Assembly (NCBI GenBank): GCA_031376485.1 | Contig: JANMDV010000118.1 | Span: forward strand, 1 to 30,233 | DNA: 30,233 bases | Direction of reading: 5' to 3' | Source of the DNA: CALMEC01 sp031376485 | Lineage (GTDB): Bacteria > Actinomycetota > Thermoleophilia > Miltoncostaeales > Miltoncostaeaceae | Part shown: positions 22,502 to 30,230 of the stretch, in pieces | Position numbering within the stretch: position 1 is the stretch's first letter | How the letters are laid out: every line of letters begins with the position of its first letter | The notes under the pieces: generated by a model | What the model saw: only the letters and a program-made list of their open reading frames with translations | Database searches by the model: none | What the model was told of the DNA's origin: nothing | Translations under genes and position numbers: made by a program

Positions 22502-23569
22502 GTGTCCGCACTCGGCACTCAGGTACATGAAACGTCGCGCGCCCGGGTCGGGAAGACCCGTCGTCGCGCGCTTGCTGCGGTCGCCGGTTTCGGCGTGCTG
22601 GCAGCGGTTCCGCTCACGATGGGGGCAGCCGGCGACGGCGTAGGCCTCAGTCGTGGCGACCAGGTCACGCCCGGCAAGACAACCCCGGCGATCATCAAAA
22701 CCGCGCTTCGCGGCAACGGCCCCGTCGTGGTCGCATTCCTGCTTCCGGGGATCACCGAGGACGAGATCGTCCAGAAGCGCCTGACTCGCTTGCAGCGTCA
22801 GGGACAGTTCCGCGATACCAAGTTCGTGGTCTACCGGATCACCGGCACGACGAAGCTTGGTGACCTTCCGGGGATGTTCGACCTCAAGTACACGCCGGCG
22901 GTCGCGGTCATCCAGGGTGACAACAAGTTGTCCAACGTCTGGCGCGGGCTGGTCGACGAGGACATCATCGCCCAGTCACTCATCGACGCGCGCGGTGCGG
23001 TCCCGCAGCCGCTCAAGGTGACTGCTCGCAAGGGCGGCCTCAGTGGAGCCCCGGCGGGAATTGCGCTTGCACGAAAGGTCAACGCGTCATACGCCAAGGT
23101 CCCGGGAGTCTCCGCGACGTTCACCGGCGCGGTCGGCGGCGTCGCCGATGCCCAGGGCGCCGGCCTGATCCGTCTGGTTGACGGCAAACAGCGTCTGTTC
23201 AGTGTCACGATCCAACGCGCCGGCGGCGCGGCCGAGGTGGTCGCAAACCCGACCGGTCTCTACACCAAGGTCACCGGTGCGCTCTGTTGGACGCGCACGA
23301 CCAACCCCAAGTCGATCGCGTCGCTTGGAGATCCGGCGATCCCGCTGGCCGGGATGCGGTTCGAGAGGCCCGTCAAGGCGAAGAACGGCGCCACCGTGAC
23401 GATGGTCGCTCACGACACGCTCCGCCAGTACGGCGGGGCGAACAAGATCACCTACACGATCGACGCAAAGACGTCACAGGTTGTATCCGCAGCACAGGGC
23501 GCGAACTCCACGACGTACGCGGCGCTGGCCAAAGCCCCGGTCCTGCCGAAGCCCGACAAGCTCTGCTGA
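22502..23569 (+). CDS. Secreted protein: thioredoxin-like plus LolA-like domains
   Basis: This 355-residue protein has a signal peptide (basic KTRRR, then ALAAVAGFGVLAAVPLTMG). Residues about 73-165 (PVVVAFLLPGITEDEIVQKR ... YTPAVAVIQGDNKL) look like a thioredoxin fold without a CxxC motif. The C-terminal half (NASYAKVPGVSATFTGAV ... ITYTIDAKTSQVVSAA) resembles the LolA/LppX fold, which binds lipid or hydrophobic molecules. It holds two cysteines, one in ALCWTRT and one as the final residue, which could form a disulfide. Function is unknown; a cell-envelope carrier is a guess. GTG 22502 has GGAGG 9 nt upstream. It is monocistronic: a strong hairpin follows. Confidence 0.75.
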   Translation: MSALGTQVHETSRARVGKTRRRALAAVAGFGVLAAVPLTMGAAGDGVGLSRGDQVTPGKTTPAIIKTALRGNGPVVVAFLLPGITEDEIVQKRLTRLQRQGQFRDTKFVVYRITGTTKLGDLPGMFDLKYTPAVAVIQGDNKLSNVWRGLVDEDIIAQSLIDARGAVPQPLKVTARKGGLSGAPAGIALARKVNASYAKVPGVSATFTGAVGGVADAQGAGLIRLVDGKQRLFSVTIQRAGGAAEVVANPTGLYTKVTGALCWTRTTNPKSIASLGDPAIPLAGMRFERPVKAKNGATVTMVAHDTLRQYGGANKITYTIDAKTSQVVSAAQGANSTTYAALAKAPVLPKPDKLC

Positions 23570-23598
23570 AAGTCACGTCTGATATGGACGTCGGACGT

Positions 23599-23624
23599 TC
23601 GGGGCTCCCTTCGGGGGGCCCCGA
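23599..23624 (+). terminator. GC-rich hairpin with TTCG tetraloop
   Basis: CGGGGCTCCC (23600-23609) pairs with GGGGGCCCCG (23614-23623) across a TTCG loop, with one T-G pair and a flanking T-A pair. It starts 30 nt after the stop codon of the secreted protein gene. No T-tract follows, which is common for terminators in GC-rich actinobacteria. Confidence 0.75.
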
Positions 23625-24010
23625 CGCGTTAAGGAATCGTCCCGGCGGTTGCGCTCGAACCTGGTCGGCAGTAACGTGGTGGTACCCGACCGTGTTCGTG
23701 GTGGATCAGAGTGACCTGAGCCAACATGTTCGACTTGGGAGGCGGAGTTCGCGCGTCGCCTGGTGCGCCGCGTTGCACGCCACCCACCTGTTTAGGCAGG
23801 CCCAGTCACTCGCCGCTCACGGCACGGTGGGGTACTCCACCAACGGCGCACCTTTGGTGCCCCAAACGGCTCGTTGAGCGCGGCGGGATGAGATGCAGTC
23901 GCGGCAGCGCGTGGGTTTGCGTCACGCCGCGCAGGCGGGTTCTGACCGTCGAATCTCGGCCGTGCGAACTGCGGGCGGCCGACCGCGGTGATGGGCGGTC
24001 CGGGACCCTC
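23625..24010. other. Gap without a recognisable gene
   Basis: No frame here has a ribosome-binding site or known domain. A small hairpin (GGCGCACC-TTT-GGTGCCCC, 23845-23863, seven of eight pairs) is the only clear structure. Confidence 0.5.
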
Positions 24011-24083
24011 TGTACGGAAGGGTCGTTACGCATCCTGAGAACCGTTTGCCGGTAACGGTTCTCGATACATTCGTGTCTGACAC
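24011..24083 (-). repeat. 73-bp RAYT-associated repeat, copy 3
   Basis: On the minus strand it has the same 73-bp length and ends as copies 1 and 2. Its centre is the best hairpin of the three: GAGAACCGTT pairs perfectly over 10 bp with AACGGTTCTC around ACCGGCA. It lies 19 nt upstream of the mnmA -35 box, about 10 kb from the transposase gene. Confidence 0.85.
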
Positions 24084-24101
24084 TGGAGCCACCCCGTTCC
24101 G

Positions 24102-24129
24102 GTGACACGGAGGGCCGGCATGGTACCCT
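24102..24129 (+). promoter_or_regulatory. Promoter for the mnmA operon
   Basis: GTGACA (24102-24107; five of six to TTGACA), a 16-bp spacer and the extended -10 TGGTACCCT (24121-24129) form the best promoter in the window. The -10 ends 6 nt before GTG 24136, so the transcript should start at the start codon and be leaderless. Confidence 0.6.
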
Positions 24130-24135
24130 CGACGG

Positions 24136-25581
24136 GTGCCTCCGTACCCTCGGCAGACGATGCGCCACTTGACCGCGCCGGCGATGGCGGGGCAGATGGA
24201 GCATCCCGACGCGGTGGGGGAGTCCGGCAGCGCAGGTTGCGGAGACATGGTCCGTATCCAGCTTCGGGTCGCCGGTGGCAACGTGACCGACGCGCGATTC
24301 CTGGCGTTCGGGTGTGGAGCTGCGACGGCAGCCGCCAACGTCGCGTGTGAGCGGCTGCAGGGAGGGACGCTCCTCGAAGCGCTCCGCCTGTCGGCCGATT
24401 GGCTCGATAGTGCGCTCGGCGGAGTCGGTCCCGATCGGCGCCACGGCCCCGTGTTGGTCGCGGACGCCGTCGCGCGCGCTCTCGAGGACTGGTGTTCGAC
24501 CCGGCTCGGGGCGATGGGCCTTCCGCTCGATGGACGCCGGGTCGCGGTCGCGATGAGCGGCGGGGTCGACAGCGCCGTCGCGGCAAAGCTCCTCGTCGAT
24601 GCCGGCTACGACGTCGTCGGCGTGACGATGCGCCTGTGGCACGACCCCGGCGCCGCTGCGGCCGAACGTTCGTGTTGCTCGCCCGAGACGGTGCAGCTTG
24701 CCCGTCGCACCGCCCACTCTTTGGGTATCCCGCACCTGACAATCGACGCCGCCGAGGTGTTTCGTCGCGGCGTCGTGGAGGGTTTCATACGTGGGTACGC
24801 AGCGGGCCGGACGCCGAATCCATGTGTCACGTGTAACGGCGAGGTCCGGTTCGCCGTGCTGGCCCAAGCCGCGGCCCTTCTGGGGGCCAGGCGGCTCGCC
24901 ACCGGCCACTACGCGCGCGTCGTCGACGGCGCCATCGCCCGCGCCGCAGACACTGACAAGGACCAGAGCTACATGCTCGCCATGCTCAACCGGGCCACCA
25001 TCGCTCGCCTGGAGTTCCCGCTGGGCGAGCTGACCAAGCAGCAGGTGCGCGAACTGGCCCGTGACACCGAGCTTCCGGCTGCCGACGCGGTCGAAAGCCA
25101 AGAGGTCTGCTTCGTCGGCGTCGGCGGGTACGTGCCGTTCCTGGAGCGGGTGGCGGGCATGAGCCCTGCGCCAGGCCCCATCCTGGATCAGGACGGCGCC
25201 ACGATCGGGACGCACGACGGCTACTGGCGCTACACCGTGGGTCAGCGGCGCGGTGTCGGCGTCTCGGCCGATGGCCCCCGCTACGTCCTCGGGACGGACG
25301 CCGCGACGAACACCGTGCGGGTCGGCCCACGTGACCTTCTGGCGACCACCGAGTTCGAGCTTCGCCCGTTCACGCTCAACGAATCTGTTGACGGCGCCCA
25401 CTTGGAGGTGCGCGTGCGATACCGTGGCAGGGCCCTGCGCGGCCAGGCCCACCCGGTGGCCGACGGTCTTCGGGTCACCCTCCTGGATCCTGCGGACGGC
25501 GTCGCCCCGGGACAGACCGCTGCCCTGTATCGGGACGGCAGGCTCGTCGGCGCGGGAGTCATCATCGAAAGGGACCTGTAG
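24136..25581 (+). CDS. mnmA: NifU/IscU-like domain fused to tRNA 2-thiouridylase MnmA
   Basis: MnmA adenylates U34 of tRNA-Lys, -Glu and -Gln and replaces its 2-oxygen with sulfur. At 481 residues this protein is about 110 longer than usual MnmA. The extra N-terminus (1-125) looks like a NifU_N/IscU scaffold: MRHLTAPAMAGQME, GSAGCGD (Cys35, Asp37), FLAFGCGAATAA (Cys60) and RRHGPVLVADAV, where His103 is kept but the next residue, Cys in IscU, is Gly104. The MnmA part has the PP-loop AMSGGVDSAVAA, TPNPCVTCN (Cys230, Cys233), ATGHYARV, KDQSYMLAML and SQEVCF (Cys325). Those cysteines could hold an Fe-S cluster. The GTG start is supported by a -10 box 6 nt upstream. It heads the operon through mltG. 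Confidence 0.9.
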   Translation: MPPYPRQTMRHLTAPAMAGQMEHPDAVGESGSAGCGDMVRIQLRVAGGNVTDARFLAFGCGAATAAANVACERLQGGTLLEALRLSADWLDSALGGVGPDRRHGPVLVADAVARALEDWCSTRLGAMGLPLDGRRVAVAMSGGVDSAVAAKLLVDAGYDVVGVTMRLWHDPGAAAAERSCCSPETVQLARRTAHSLGIPHLTIDAAEVFRRGVVEGFIRGYAAGRTPNPCVTCNGEVRFAVLAQAAALLGARRLATGHYARVVDGAIARAADTDKDQSYMLAMLNRATIARLEFPLGELTKQQVRELARDTELPAADAVESQEVCFVGVGGYVPFLERVAGMSPAPGPILDQDGATIGTHDGYWRYTVGQRRGVGVSADGPRYVLGTDAATNTVRVGPRDLLATTEFELRPFTLNESVDGAHLEVRVRYRGRALRGQAHPVADGLRVTLLDPADGVAPGQTAALYRDGRLVGAGVIIERDL

Positions 25582-26123
25582 TGGACATTGCGTGGGCAGA
25601 CGTGCTGCGGGGCGCGCTTTCATTTTTTCTCGTCATCGTCGGGGTCGGTATCGCCTACGTCTGCTTCCGACTTGGCGGGGTGCTGAGTCGAATGTCGACG
25701 ACGGTCGTTCGGGTCACCGACGAGGTCGTTCCGATCCTGACCCGTGCCCAGACCACTGTCGACGGCATCAACCTGGAGCTGCAACGCGTCGACGAGATCA
25801 TGGTCAGCGCCGTCAACGCCACCAAGGGCGCCGAGAAGACCGTGACATCGATCTCGAACGTGGTGACGGCTCCCGTCAGAAAGGCCTCAGGCTGGGCGGC
25901 AGCCGCCAAAGAGGCGATGGCTACGTTCCGCGCCAGGCGCGCGGACGGCGTGGCGCCCGATGCCGTGCCCGAGAGCCAGCCCGACCAACCGGCACCTGCC
26001 GACGGGCCGGCGACCGCCTCGACGAACGGTGTCGTCGTGGACCTCCCGCCGGAGGTGCTGACACGTGATCGCGGTCCGAGCCTGTCGCAGATCTCGTGGG
26101 CACTTCCGAAACGACGATCGTGA
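25581..26123 (+). CDS. DUF948-type membrane-anchored coiled-coil protein
   Basis: The 180-residue protein has one N-terminal membrane helix (LSFFLVIVGVGIAYVCF). A long heptad-like helical region follows (MSTTVVRVTDEVVPILTRAQ ... VDEIMVSAVNATKGAEKTV), as in DUF948 proteins, and then a proline/alanine-rich tail. Function is unknown. In many actinobacteria a DUF948 gene lies in front of alaS, and this one keeps that place. The GTG start shares its G with the mnmA TAG stop, and AAAGG lies upstream, so translation is coupled. Confidence 0.8.
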   Translation: MDIAWADVLRGALSFFLVIVGVGIAYVCFRLGGVLSRMSTTVVRVTDEVVPILTRAQTTVDGINLELQRVDEIMVSAVNATKGAEKTVTSISNVVTAPVRKASGWAAAAKEAMATFRARRADGVAPDAVPESQPDQPAPADGPATASTNGVVVDLPPEVLTRDRGPSLSQISWALPKRRS

Positions 26124-26344
26124 AACGTTTCGTCCTCACGCTCCTCACCCTCGTCGGCGTATGGATGTGGTCACGTGGCGCTCGGGACCCGCGTACGTGG
26201 CCCAAGCGCCTACCTCAGGAGCTCGCTCGGCTGTGGGACGACTTGGACAAAGCGTTTGCCGCAGGGCGCAGGGCATCCGCGAATCAGCGACTCGAGTTCG
26301 ACGATGATCTTCGTCGGGCGAAGGCCCAGACCGAGGGTACGTGA
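26120..26344 (+). CDS. Small membrane protein upstream of alaS
   Basis: The 74-residue protein starts MKRFVLTLLTLVGVWMWSRG, one membrane helix, followed by an amphipathic charged part (LPQELARLWDDLDKAFAAGR). It holds the same place as the DUF6167 gene of Streptomyces (DUF948, DUF6167, alaS), but sequence similarity is too weak to assign it. I take GTG 26120, which overlaps the upstream TGA (GTGA). GTG 26096 would add eight residues. Function unknown. Confidence 0.65.
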   Translation: MKRFVLTLLTLVGVWMWSRGARDPRTWPKRLPQELARLWDDLDKAFAAGRRASANQRLEFDDDLRRAKAQTEGT

Positions 26345-26367
26345 TACGCGGACCCAGGTAAGGACGC

Positions 26368-26376
26368 TGGTAGACT
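26368..26376 (+). promoter_or_regulatory. Extended -10 box before alaS
   Basis: TGGTAGACT fits TGnTANNNT and ends 10 nt before ATG 26387. There is no Shine-Dalgarno, so alaS may be transcribed from here with almost no leader, in addition to read-through from mnmA. The -35 is weak. Confidence 0.5.
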
Positions 26377-26386
26377 TACGGCCCCG

Positions 26387-28939
26387 ATGACGACCCACGA
26401 CATCCGCCGGCGCTTCCGGGAGTTTTTCGAGGAGCGCGGACACCTGGCAGTGCCGTCCGCGCCGCTCATCCCATACGAGGACGACCCCACGGTCCTCCTG
26501 ACGATTGCCGGGATGCAGCCGCTCAAGCAGTATTTCCTCGGGACGGCCAAGCCGCCCGCGCCGCGCGCGACGAGCTGCCAGAAGTGCTTTCGCACACTTG
26601 ACATCGACCAGGTCGGGCGGACCGCCCGCCACCTGACGTTCTTCGAGATGCTCGGCAACTTCTCGTTCGGCGACTACTTCAAGCGCGATGCCGTGCGGTT
26701 CGGCTACGAGCTGTCCACCGAGGTGTTCGGGTTCGATCCCGAGCAGATCTGGATCACCGTGTTCGAAGGCATGCCCGGTGTCCCTGCCGACGACGAGGCC
26801 ATCGAGTACTGGATGGACATGGGCATCCCGCGCGAGCGCATCCAGGCGCTCGGCGAATCCGAGAACTTCTGGAAGCTTGGCGCGAGCGGGCCTTGCGGTC
26901 CCAACACCGAACTCTACCTCGACCGCGGGCCCGAGTTTGGCCCCGACGGGGGGCCCGCCACCGGCACCGACCGCTTTCTGGAGTACTGGAACCTGGTGTT
27001 CATGCAGTACGACCGCTCTGCGGACGGGACGCTGACGGACCTTCCCGCGCAGAACGTCGATACCGGTGCCGGCCTCGAGCGCATCGCCGCGCTTTTGCAG
27101 GACAAGCAGTCGGTGTTCGACACCGATGCGTTCTCGCCGCTGATCGAATGGGCCGGTCGGACGAGCGGGCGCACATACGGGCAGTCGGCCCGAGATGACA
27201 GGGCGCTACGCGTACTGGCAGATCACGGTCGCGGAATGACGTTCCTGGCGACAGACGGGGTACGTCCCGGCAACGAGGGTCGCGACTACATCCTGCGGCG
27301 CATCATCCGTCGTGCCATGGCAGAGGGCTCAAGCATCGGCCTGACGCCCGAGGCCATGCCCCAACTGGCCGGCCAGGTGGCCGACCTGTGGGGGGACGCA
27401 TACCCCGAGCTTCGCGAGCGAGCAAGCGAGGTCGCCGACATCATCGGCGCCGAAGCCGAGCAGTTTGCCCGCACGCTGACGCAGGGAAAGCGCCTGCTGG
27501 ACGACGTCATCGGGCGCTCGTCGGGGCAGGTCTCGGGCGACGACGCGTTCCGACTGCACGACACATACGGGTTTCCGCTCGACTTGACGCTCGACGCGGC
27601 CGAGGGCGCCGGGCTCGGTGTGGATGTCGAGGGATTCCACCGGCTCATGAATGACCAGCGCGGACGTGCCCGTGACGCCCAAGTACGCGAACACGACAGT
27701 GCAGCATCCAGGGCCGAGGCACTCGCAGTGGCCGGCGAGCCGACCCAGTTCGTCGGCTACGACGAATGGTCGACGGCCACGACCGTGACGGCTGCCGAGG
27801 AGTTGGGCGGCGGCGAGGTTGTGTTGAAGCTCGCGCGCTCGCCCTTCTATGCCCAGGGCGGCGGCCAGGTTTCGGATCGTGGCACGGTGACCGGACCCGG
27901 CGGCGCCGGCGAGGTCGTCGAGATCTACCGGATCGGCGATGATCAGATCATCCGGCTTCGTGTGCAGGGCACGATCGCGTCAGGCGACCAGGTCCAAGCG
28001 GTCGTCCACGCCCCGACGCGCCGGGCGACTCAGGCCAATCACACAGCCACACACGTGTTGCACTGGGCGCTTCGCGAGGTGTTTGGCATCACCACCCGCC
28101 AGGCCGGCTCGTACGTCGGTCCCGACAAGCTGCGGTTCGACTTCACGCTGCGCGAACGGATGGACGAGGGGCAGCGCGCGCAGATCGAGCAGATGGTCAA
28201 CGCCCGCGTCGGCGACGACATGCCCGTCGGCTGGCAAGTCATGCCCCGCGCCGACGCGGACGCGCTCGGGGCAATCGGCTTGTTCGGGGAGAAGTACGGC
28301 GACCAGGTGCGGGTGGTGTCTGCCGGTGACTTCTCCAAGGAGCTCTGCGGTGGCACCCACGTGTCGCGTACGGGCGAGATCGGAATGTTCAAGATCGTCG
28401 CCGAGGGCGGCATCGGATCGGGGACCCGCCGCATCGAGGCGCTGACCGGCGACGGTGTCGTGGCGTGGTACCGCGACCGCGAACGCGAACTTGAGCAGCG
28501 GCTCGCCGATCGCGACGACAGGATCCGCCAGCTCGAGTCAGAGCTCAAGCGGGCGCGAAGCGGCCGGGTGGACGCGGGCGCCGTCGCGGCACACGCCACG
28601 GACGTCGGCGGGTTGGCCGTGTTGGTACACGAGGTCGAAGCCGACGAGATGGACGATCTGCTGGCCGTCAGCGATCAGATCAAGGCGCGGCTGGGCGACA
28701 CGGCGACGATTGTCTTGGGCGCCCGAAGCGACAAAAAGGCCATGCTGGTGGCCAATTTGGCTCCCGCTGCCATCGCGGCGGGGCTCAACGCCGGCGCCAT
28801 CATCAAACAGATCGCCCCGCTCGTCGACGGTGGCGGTGGCGGGCGCGAAGGCATGGCGCGCGCAGGGGGCAAGAACCCGCAGGGCCTCGACGCGGCGCTG
28901 GCGACGGCGCGAACGCTCATCATGGAGCGGGGCGCCTGA
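26387..28939 (+). CDS. alaS: Alanyl-tRNA synthetase
   Basis: The 850-residue class II synthetase charges tRNA-Ala and removes mischarged Ser or Gly. Domains in order: catalytic core (ITIAGMQPLKQYFLG, ARHLTFFEMLGNFSFGDYF, GASGPCGPNTELY), tRNA-recognition region, editing domain with zinc ligands (NHTATHVLHWALREVFG and KELCGGTHVSRTGEIG), a short coiled coil, and the C-Ala domain (VDGGGGGREGMARAGGKNPQ). All motifs are intact. The length is slightly below the usual 870-880. It is preceded by an extended -10 box and no Shine-Dalgarno. Its stop overlaps the presumed ruvX start by 3 bp within CTGA. Confidence 0.96.
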   Translation: MTTHDIRRRFREFFEERGHLAVPSAPLIPYEDDPTVLLTIAGMQPLKQYFLGTAKPPAPRATSCQKCFRTLDIDQVGRTARHLTFFEMLGNFSFGDYFKRDAVRFGYELSTEVFGFDPEQIWITVFEGMPGVPADDEAIEYWMDMGIPRERIQALGESENFWKLGASGPCGPNTELYLDRGPEFGPDGGPATGTDRFLEYWNLVFMQYDRSADGTLTDLPAQNVDTGAGLERIAALLQDKQSVFDTDAFSPLIEWAGRTSGRTYGQSARDDRALRVLADHGRGMTFLATDGVRPGNEGRDYILRRIIRRAMAEGSSIGLTPEAMPQLAGQVADLWGDAYPELRERASEVADIIGAEAEQFARTLTQGKRLLDDVIGRSSGQVSGDDAFRLHDTYGFPLDLTLDAAEGAGLGVDVEGFHRLMNDQRGRARDAQVREHDSAASRAEALAVAGEPTQFVGYDEWSTATTVTAAEELGGGEVVLKLARSPFYAQGGGQVSDRGTVTGPGGAGEVVEIYRIGDDQIIRLRVQGTIASGDQVQAVVHAPTRRATQANHTATHVLHWALREVFGITTRQAGSYVGPDKLRFDFTLRERMDEGQRAQIEQMVNARVGDDMPVGWQVMPRADADALGAIGLFGEKYGDQVRVVSAGDFSKELCGGTHVSRTGEIGMFKIVAEGGIGSGTRRIEALTGDGVVAWYRDRERELEQRLADRDDRIRQLESELKRARSGRVDAGAVAAHATDVGGLAVLVHEVEADEMDDLLAVSDQIKARLGDTATIVLGARSDKKAMLVANLAPAAIAAGLNAGAIIKQIAPLVDGGGGGREGMARAGGKNPQGLDAALATARTLIMERGA

Positions 28940-29328
28940 AGGTCCTGGCCCTCGATCACGGCCGCGCACGAACCGGCGTGGCGGTCAGTGATCCCACGGG
29001 CACCATCGCGCGCCCGCTGCCGCCGATCCGCAAGGTCGAGAGCCGCGAGGGGCGCATCGCGCTCGATCGGGTCATCGCCGAGACCGCCCCCCAGGTCATC
29101 GTCGTGGGTGAGCCGCGCCACCTGTCTGGTGAGCGGGGTCAGCAGGCCAAGGCCGCGTCGGCGTTCGCGGACACCTTGCGACGGCGCGTGTCGGTGCCCG
29201 TGGAGCTCGTCGACGAGCGACTGACGACGGTCGAGGCGGGTCGGCGGGCGAGCGAGTCCGGTAGCGCCACCAGCGTCGACAGCCTGGCGGCCTGTGTGCT
29301 GCTCGAAGCGTTCTTGGCACGCCGGTGA
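28936..29328 (+). CDS. ruvX: RuvX/YqgF-family nuclease with apparent CTG start
   Basis: YqgF/RuvX proteins are RNase H-fold nucleases proposed to resolve Holliday junctions or process 16S rRNA ends. The frame beginning at CTG 28936 gives (M)KVLALDHGRARTGVAVSDP, the complete family N-terminus with the first catalytic Asp, for a total of 130 residues. Further motifs are VIVVGEPRHLSGERG, VELVDERLTTVEA and SVDSLAACVLLEAFL with the last Asp. The first ATG, GTG or TTG in frame (GTG 28978) would delete the catalytic strand. The CTG forms a CTGA overlap with the alaS stop, and GGAG lies 8 nt upstream. It ends in a GTGA overlap with mltG. Confidence 0.88.
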   Translation: MKVLALDHGRARTGVAVSDPTGTIARPLPPIRKVESREGRIALDRVIAETAPQVIVVGEPRHLSGERGQQAKAASAFADTLRRRVSVPVELVDERLTTVEAGRRASESGSATSVDSLAACVLLEAFLARR

Positions 29329-30206
29329 CCGGCCGTGGGGAGTGGGAGCGCAGCGACGTCGTTCGGCGCGAAGGGCGGGCGCGCGGTCGGCTGCGCCTGG
29401 TGGTCGTGCTGGCCCTCCTCGTAGGCACCGTGACCGCTGTCGCGATCGCCCTTGACAGGCGTGGTGACTCGGCCGCAGTGCCGACACCGGCTGTGGTCGC
29501 GCCGCCGCCGATTCGCGTGACCTTCCCGGAGGGGCTCCGTCGTGAGGACATGGCGCGGATCTTGGACGAGAAGACGGACCTGTCCGGCCAGGAGTATCTG
29601 GACGCGACCGCGGCGGGGCCGTCGGGCGCCGAACGCGCCGGCGTCACACGCCCAACGTCACTGGAGGGGTTCCTGTTTCCCGCGACCTACGACATCGGGA
29701 CCGAGACGACGGTGCCCGACCTGGTCGAGCAGCAACTCGCAGCGTACGACGGAGCGGTCGGCGCGGTTGACATGCGGTTCGCCAAATCACGCAACCTGAC
29801 GCCGTACGACGTGCTCATCATTGCATCGATGGTGGAGCGCGAGGTCGCCGAGGGCTCGGAGCGGCCAACTGTGGCCGGGGTCATCTACAACCGCCTCAAC
29901 CGCAAGATGCGCCTGGATATCGATGCGACGGTGCAATATGCGGTGGGGGAGTGGCGCGCGTTGACTGCCAAGGACCTGGCGAGCGACTCGCCGTACAACA
30001 CGCGGATGTTTTCGGGACTCCCGCCCGGCCCGATCGCAAGCCCCGGCCTTGCCAGCATCGAGGCGGCCGCACGCCCACGGCGGAGCGCATTCCTCTACTA
30101 CGTCGCCCGCGAGGACGGCACCAACCGTCATTACTTCGCGAAGTCGATCGAGGAATTCGAGACACTCAAGACGCGGGCGCGCGCCAACGCGGCCGCGACT
30201 CCGTAG
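29325..30206 (+). CDS. mltG: Endolytic transglycosylase MltG (YceG-like)
   Basis: MltG cuts nascent peptidoglycan strands at the outer face of the membrane and so sets glycan length. The 293-residue protein has a cytosolic basic start, one membrane helix (LVVVLALLVGTVTAVAIAL), a short LysM-like region, then the catalytic domain: SLEGFLFPATYDI, IIASMVEREV with the catalytic Glu, VAGVIYNRL, MRLDIDATVQYA, PYNTRMFSGLPPGPIASPG and NRHYFAKSIEEF. It is shorter than typical MltG (about 340) because the linker and LysM-like part are reduced. The GTG start overlaps the ruvX stop (GTGA). A hairpin follows immediately. Confidence 0.93.
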   Translation: MTGRGEWERSDVVRREGRARGRLRLVVVLALLVGTVTAVAIALDRRGDSAAVPTPAVVAPPPIRVTFPEGLRREDMARILDEKTDLSGQEYLDATAAGPSGAERAGVTRPTSLEGFLFPATYDIGTETTVPDLVEQQLAAYDGAVGAVDMRFAKSRNLTPYDVLIIASMVEREVAEGSERPTVAGVIYNRLNRKMRLDIDATVQYAVGEWRALTAKDLASDSPYNTRMFSGLPPGPIASPGLASIEAAARPRRSAFLYYVAREDGTNRHYFAKSIEEFETLKTRARANAAATP

Positions 30207-30230
30207 CGGGCATCCACCACTGGGCCCGCT
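30205..30230 (+). terminator. Hairpin overlapping the mltG stop codon
   Basis: AGCGGGC (30205-30211) pairs perfectly with GCCCGCT (30224-30230). The 5' arm includes the last two bases of the TAG stop. No T-tract is visible before the window ends. Confidence 0.55.

Noticed and set aside
23806..25623. Minus-strand open frame of 605 codons opposite mnmA
   Set aside because: It is the antisense of a clear gene and also runs through a repeat copy.
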